In this document: one piece after another, positions 15,001-16,041 of the stretch
Layout: each line of letters opens with the position of its first letter
Numbering within the stretch: the first letter of the stretch is position 1
DNA from: Cytophagales bacterium
Lineage (GTDB): Bacteria; Bacteroidota; Bacteroidia; Cytophagales; Cyclobacteriaceae
NCBI GenBank assembly: GCA_027317105.1
Contig: DAHVFH010000165.1
Location: 1 to 16,041, forward strand
Direction of reading: 5' to 3'
DNA length: 16,041 nucleotides
Position numbers and translations under genes: made by a program
Notes under the pieces: model-generated
What the model saw: only the letters and a program-made list of their open reading frames with translations
Databases searched by the model: none
Told to the model about the DNA's origin: nothing

Positions 15001-16041
15001 TACCGCCAAACCCCCGAAATTATTTGAGGTTTGGAAGGTCGTCCCATTATCCTTGGAATAAGTATATGGCGAAACGCCTCCCGTTACTGTGGTTACAGAA
15101 ATTGATCCATCTGAAGTACCTATACAAGTTGCTTTTACCGCACTGACGGCTTCAGTAATTGTTGTCCCCGCATTGATTGTTTTGCTCACGGCAGGAGAAA
15201 CGCAGCCATTTTTATCTTTTACCACAACTTGATAGCTATTCGGAGCTACATTGCTAAAGGTATTAGATAATTGAAAAGCGGCTCCATTATCTGACGAATA
15301 TTGGTATGGGGCAGTACCACCCGAAACGCTATTCACCTGAATCACTCCATTGTTTAGACCAAGGCAAGTTGCATCGGTTGTCGAAACTGAAACAATCGAA
15401 GGCGGAGTGTTAATTGTTACCACAACTGGCTGTACAGAACTACAGGTTACTGTGGAACCTTTGATGTAATATGTCCCCGATACGCCAACCCCATTGGGAC
15501 TTGCTAGCGCTATCGTAGCACCAGCGTCCGTCCAATAGGTGTACGTCAGCCCTGCTGTGGAACCCGATGTAACGGCAGCGGCCGTCAGGTCTACCGTCAA
15601 TGGGCTGCACACTGCACCAGGGTTGGTGATGACCACCGTGGGCGTTGGGTTGATCGTCACTGAGGATGTTGTATTACTACATCCTGAAATTGTTTCTGTA
15701 AAGGTGAAGGTAACATTTCCAATAGAAACCGCAGTAACCAATCCAGAATTATTAACAGAGGCTATAGTAGCATCACTACTCGACCAAGTACCGCCTGATG
15801 TAGGGCTTAAGGTGAAAGAAGCCCCAACACAAAGAGCAGCGGAAGGGGTACTGACAACCGGCAATGGAGATACCGTGATCGTGCCCGTGGCATTCACTAT
15901 GCCGCAGCCTCCCGTCAACGGGATGCTGTAATTAAATGTGCCCGAGGCCGTGGGCGTGCCGCTGATCGTGATCGTGTTCGATGCCCACGAGGCCGTTACA
16001 CCCGCTGGCAAGCCTGTGGCCGCTCCGATACCTGTCGCTCC
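12025..16041 (-). CDS. Giant SprB-repeat surface protein with CHU_C (T9SS type B) tail, N-terminus outside the window
   Basis: The frame is open to the last base, so the start lies beyond the window; at least 1338 residues are present. From N to C: a module with GLPAGVTASWASN and GTPTASGTFNYSIPLTGGCG, a Big-2-like Ig module (SSSDATIASVNNSGLVTAV), another Ig-like module, ten SprB-type repeats, about 300 residues of unassigned beta-rich linker, and a final gliding-motility-associated C-terminal domain (IFIPNIFTPNGDGKNDAFEV, then ITNRWGKQVYQN and DGIYYYRLN). That last domain is the type-B sorting signal of T9SS cargo, so the protein should be exported through T9SS and held at the cell surface. 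SprB of Flavobacterium is a gliding adhesin; this protein may be an adhesin or matrix protein. The ATG-like start at 16011 is actually TTG inside the frame and should not be taken as the start. Confidence 0.95.
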   Translation of the reverse strand, partial: GATGIGAATGLPAGVTASWASNTITISGTPTASGTFNYSIPLTGGCGIVNATGTITVSPLPVVSTPSAALCVGASFTLSPTSGGTWSSSDATIASVNNSGLVTAVSIGNVTFTFTETISGCSNTTSSVTINPTPTVVITNPGAVCSPLTVDLTAAAVTSGSTAGLTYTYWTDAGATIALASPNGVGVSGTYYIKGSTVTCSSVQPVVVTINTPPSIVSVSTTDATCLGLNNGVIQVNSVSGGTAPYQYSSDNGAAFQLSNTFSNVAPNSYQVVVKDKNGCVSPAVSKTINAGTTITEAVSAVKATCIGTSDGSISVTTVTGGVSPYTYSKDNGTTFQTSNNFGGLAVNNYQVITKDANGCQSPAATVSVGSNTTITFTATPANASCAGINDGSIVITNETGGSGPYTYSNDNGTTFQALSTFSNLAPASYNIIIKDANGCSSAVSAAVVGSNTTISITTLNHTDATCSGLNDGTITVSAVSGGTGPYTYSDDNGVTFQAGTSFSGLAPNTYQVVVKDNNGCTSAASSIIVNAGSTITITTSKVDATCGGNSDGSITVATVTGGNPTYAYSSDGGLTYQASNVLNNLAANTYSVIVKDNVGCLSTPVSVTINNSVSILPNFTKNDATCAANDGSIVVNSVSGGSAPYMYSIDNGSTFQAGTSFSSLSVATFTLVVKDNNGCLSTPIAINISKPGSCGGTNCGVFTIVATDTRPTCSAHDDGTITINVSGGSPNYIATLSDPSQSFSQALAGGGPFTFINLSPSLTYQYTIQDAAGNTCSLPYSLPIQTNVQATASGFVDATCYNQAVGQATVTVTSGGTSPYQYSLDAGTTWVSFTSPVTINNLMPAASPYAILVRNNSADLCPAQVMVTINNAVADITSTFKITNASCSNNDGSIKASKISGGTGPYTYRLDSISQVMPSDSTFSGLSGGSHKFTVIDANGCSKYFNLIVTFPGLVNFTTLVNAPTCTGSGNDGSVIATITSSGTFSIGITTSLVNLPSVFQTVVSAGSTPVTFDSLSQGNYYVVAQPVGALCPTRTLVTIGGGPVAVNFNFISKNFICFEAKGVVDIYGIKGSPSIDYSYEVISQGNIAQSGTITQLQALDTVIISNLVSGSYQIHLFQDQSASSGCAAPISSSFKTYTITGPTAALDTLFVNKDFSLPNVPSGAMLIGLKESQEQPYQLMLQLITPFIQGQKNPNAFDSVWVNVPRNNQNQIIELNAMKLYPGDYRLSIRDTLGCTKTYNINLNTAAGIFIPNIFTPNGDGKNDAFEVVNLPTGSANQASIVITNRWGKQVYQNDSYGFENNWWNGGSEADGIYYYRLNSGGKSYTGWVEILHPNY
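13000..15378 (-). repeat. Ten coding tandem SprB-type repeats with two distinct periods
   Basis: Each unit opens with a D/N-A/P-T/S-C signature and holds a G-G-x-x-P-Y-x-Y-S-x-D-x-G core; most units close with K-D-x-N-G-C. The codons for the opening Cys lie at 15364, 15124, 14884, 14641, 14401, 14161, 13900, 13639, 13378 and 13141. The spacings are 240, 240, 243, 240, 240, 261, 261, 261 and 237 nt. The first six units are tight, near-identical in length and mutually diverged in DNA; the last four are looser. Two Cys per tight unit might pair as a disulfide on the cell surface (inference). Confidence 0.9.

Noticed and set aside
13000..15378. Possible CRISPR-like array because of regular 240-bp spacing
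   Set aside because: The regular units are one continuous open frame encoding SprB repeats; the unit length and coding conservation are wrong for CRISPR.
15539..15931. 130-codon plus frame, Val-rich
   Set aside because: It is a mirror of the repetitive Thr/Val-rich coding strand of the surface-protein gene; such shadows are expected in low-complexity Ig-like modules.
16009..16011. Start codon of the giant surface protein at 16011
   Set aside because: The codon is TTG, the frame continues upstream without a stop to the window edge in the same kind of module, and no signal peptide is present.

Overview
The window looks like a chromosomal stretch from a member of the Bacteroidota, most likely order Cytophagales. 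This is inferred from the gene families present: a type IX secretion (T9SS) plug protein, a gliding-motility/CHU_C C-terminal domain on a giant SprB-repeat protein, a DUF3276 PUR-like protein, a Bacteroidota-style LuxC-family acyl-CoA reductase, and an ECF sigma factor overlapping an anti-sigma-like/beta-barrel protein. Several upstream regions also carry the Bacteroidota TTTG / TAnnTTTG promoter pattern instead of a Shine-Dalgarno/-10 arrangement. Most of the DNA is AT-leaning, about 37% GC in a sampled coding line.

Layout. At the left edge (1-85, minus) is the N-terminus of a secreted or membrane protein cut off by the window. The next gap holds a 26-bp imperfect palindrome of a dispersed-repeat type (224-297). 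An ECF sigma gene (minus) overlaps by 14 bp a gene for a single-pass protein with a C-terminal outer-membrane-barrel-like domain. Divergent from it, on plus, is the T9SS plug gene. It converges, with 4 bp between stops, on a long minus-strand gene for a secreted sortilin/VPS10-type beta-propeller protein. Upstream of that on minus is a stand-alone Cas6-family protein, then ychF, then a strong intrinsic terminator, then the DUF3276 gene. A 138-bp divergent promoter region separates DUF3276 from a plus-strand DUF58 gene. A minus-strand two-cluster ferredoxin gene is divergent from a plus-strand acyl-CoA reductase gene. The right quarter is one open minus-strand frame, still open at the window edge, for a giant cell-surface protein with Ig-like modules, ten SprB-type repeats and a T9SS type-B sorting domain.

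How the genes relate. Three products concern the cell envelope and T9SS: the plug, which seals or associates with the SprA translocon; the SprB-repeat protein, a predicted T9SS cargo; and the VPS10-type protein, which has a signal peptide but no recognisable T9SS tail. The sigma/barrel pair looks like an envelope-sensing regulatory unit. The rest (ychF, DUF3276, ferredoxin, LuxC-family reductase, DUF58) are housekeeping or core genes on short transcription units. The most unusual item is the Cas6-family protein at 6912-7709. It has the RAMP glycine-rich loop and the Cas6-like N-terminus, but no CRISPR array and no other cas gene is visible in these 16 kb, and by eye the usual catalytic positions are substituted.
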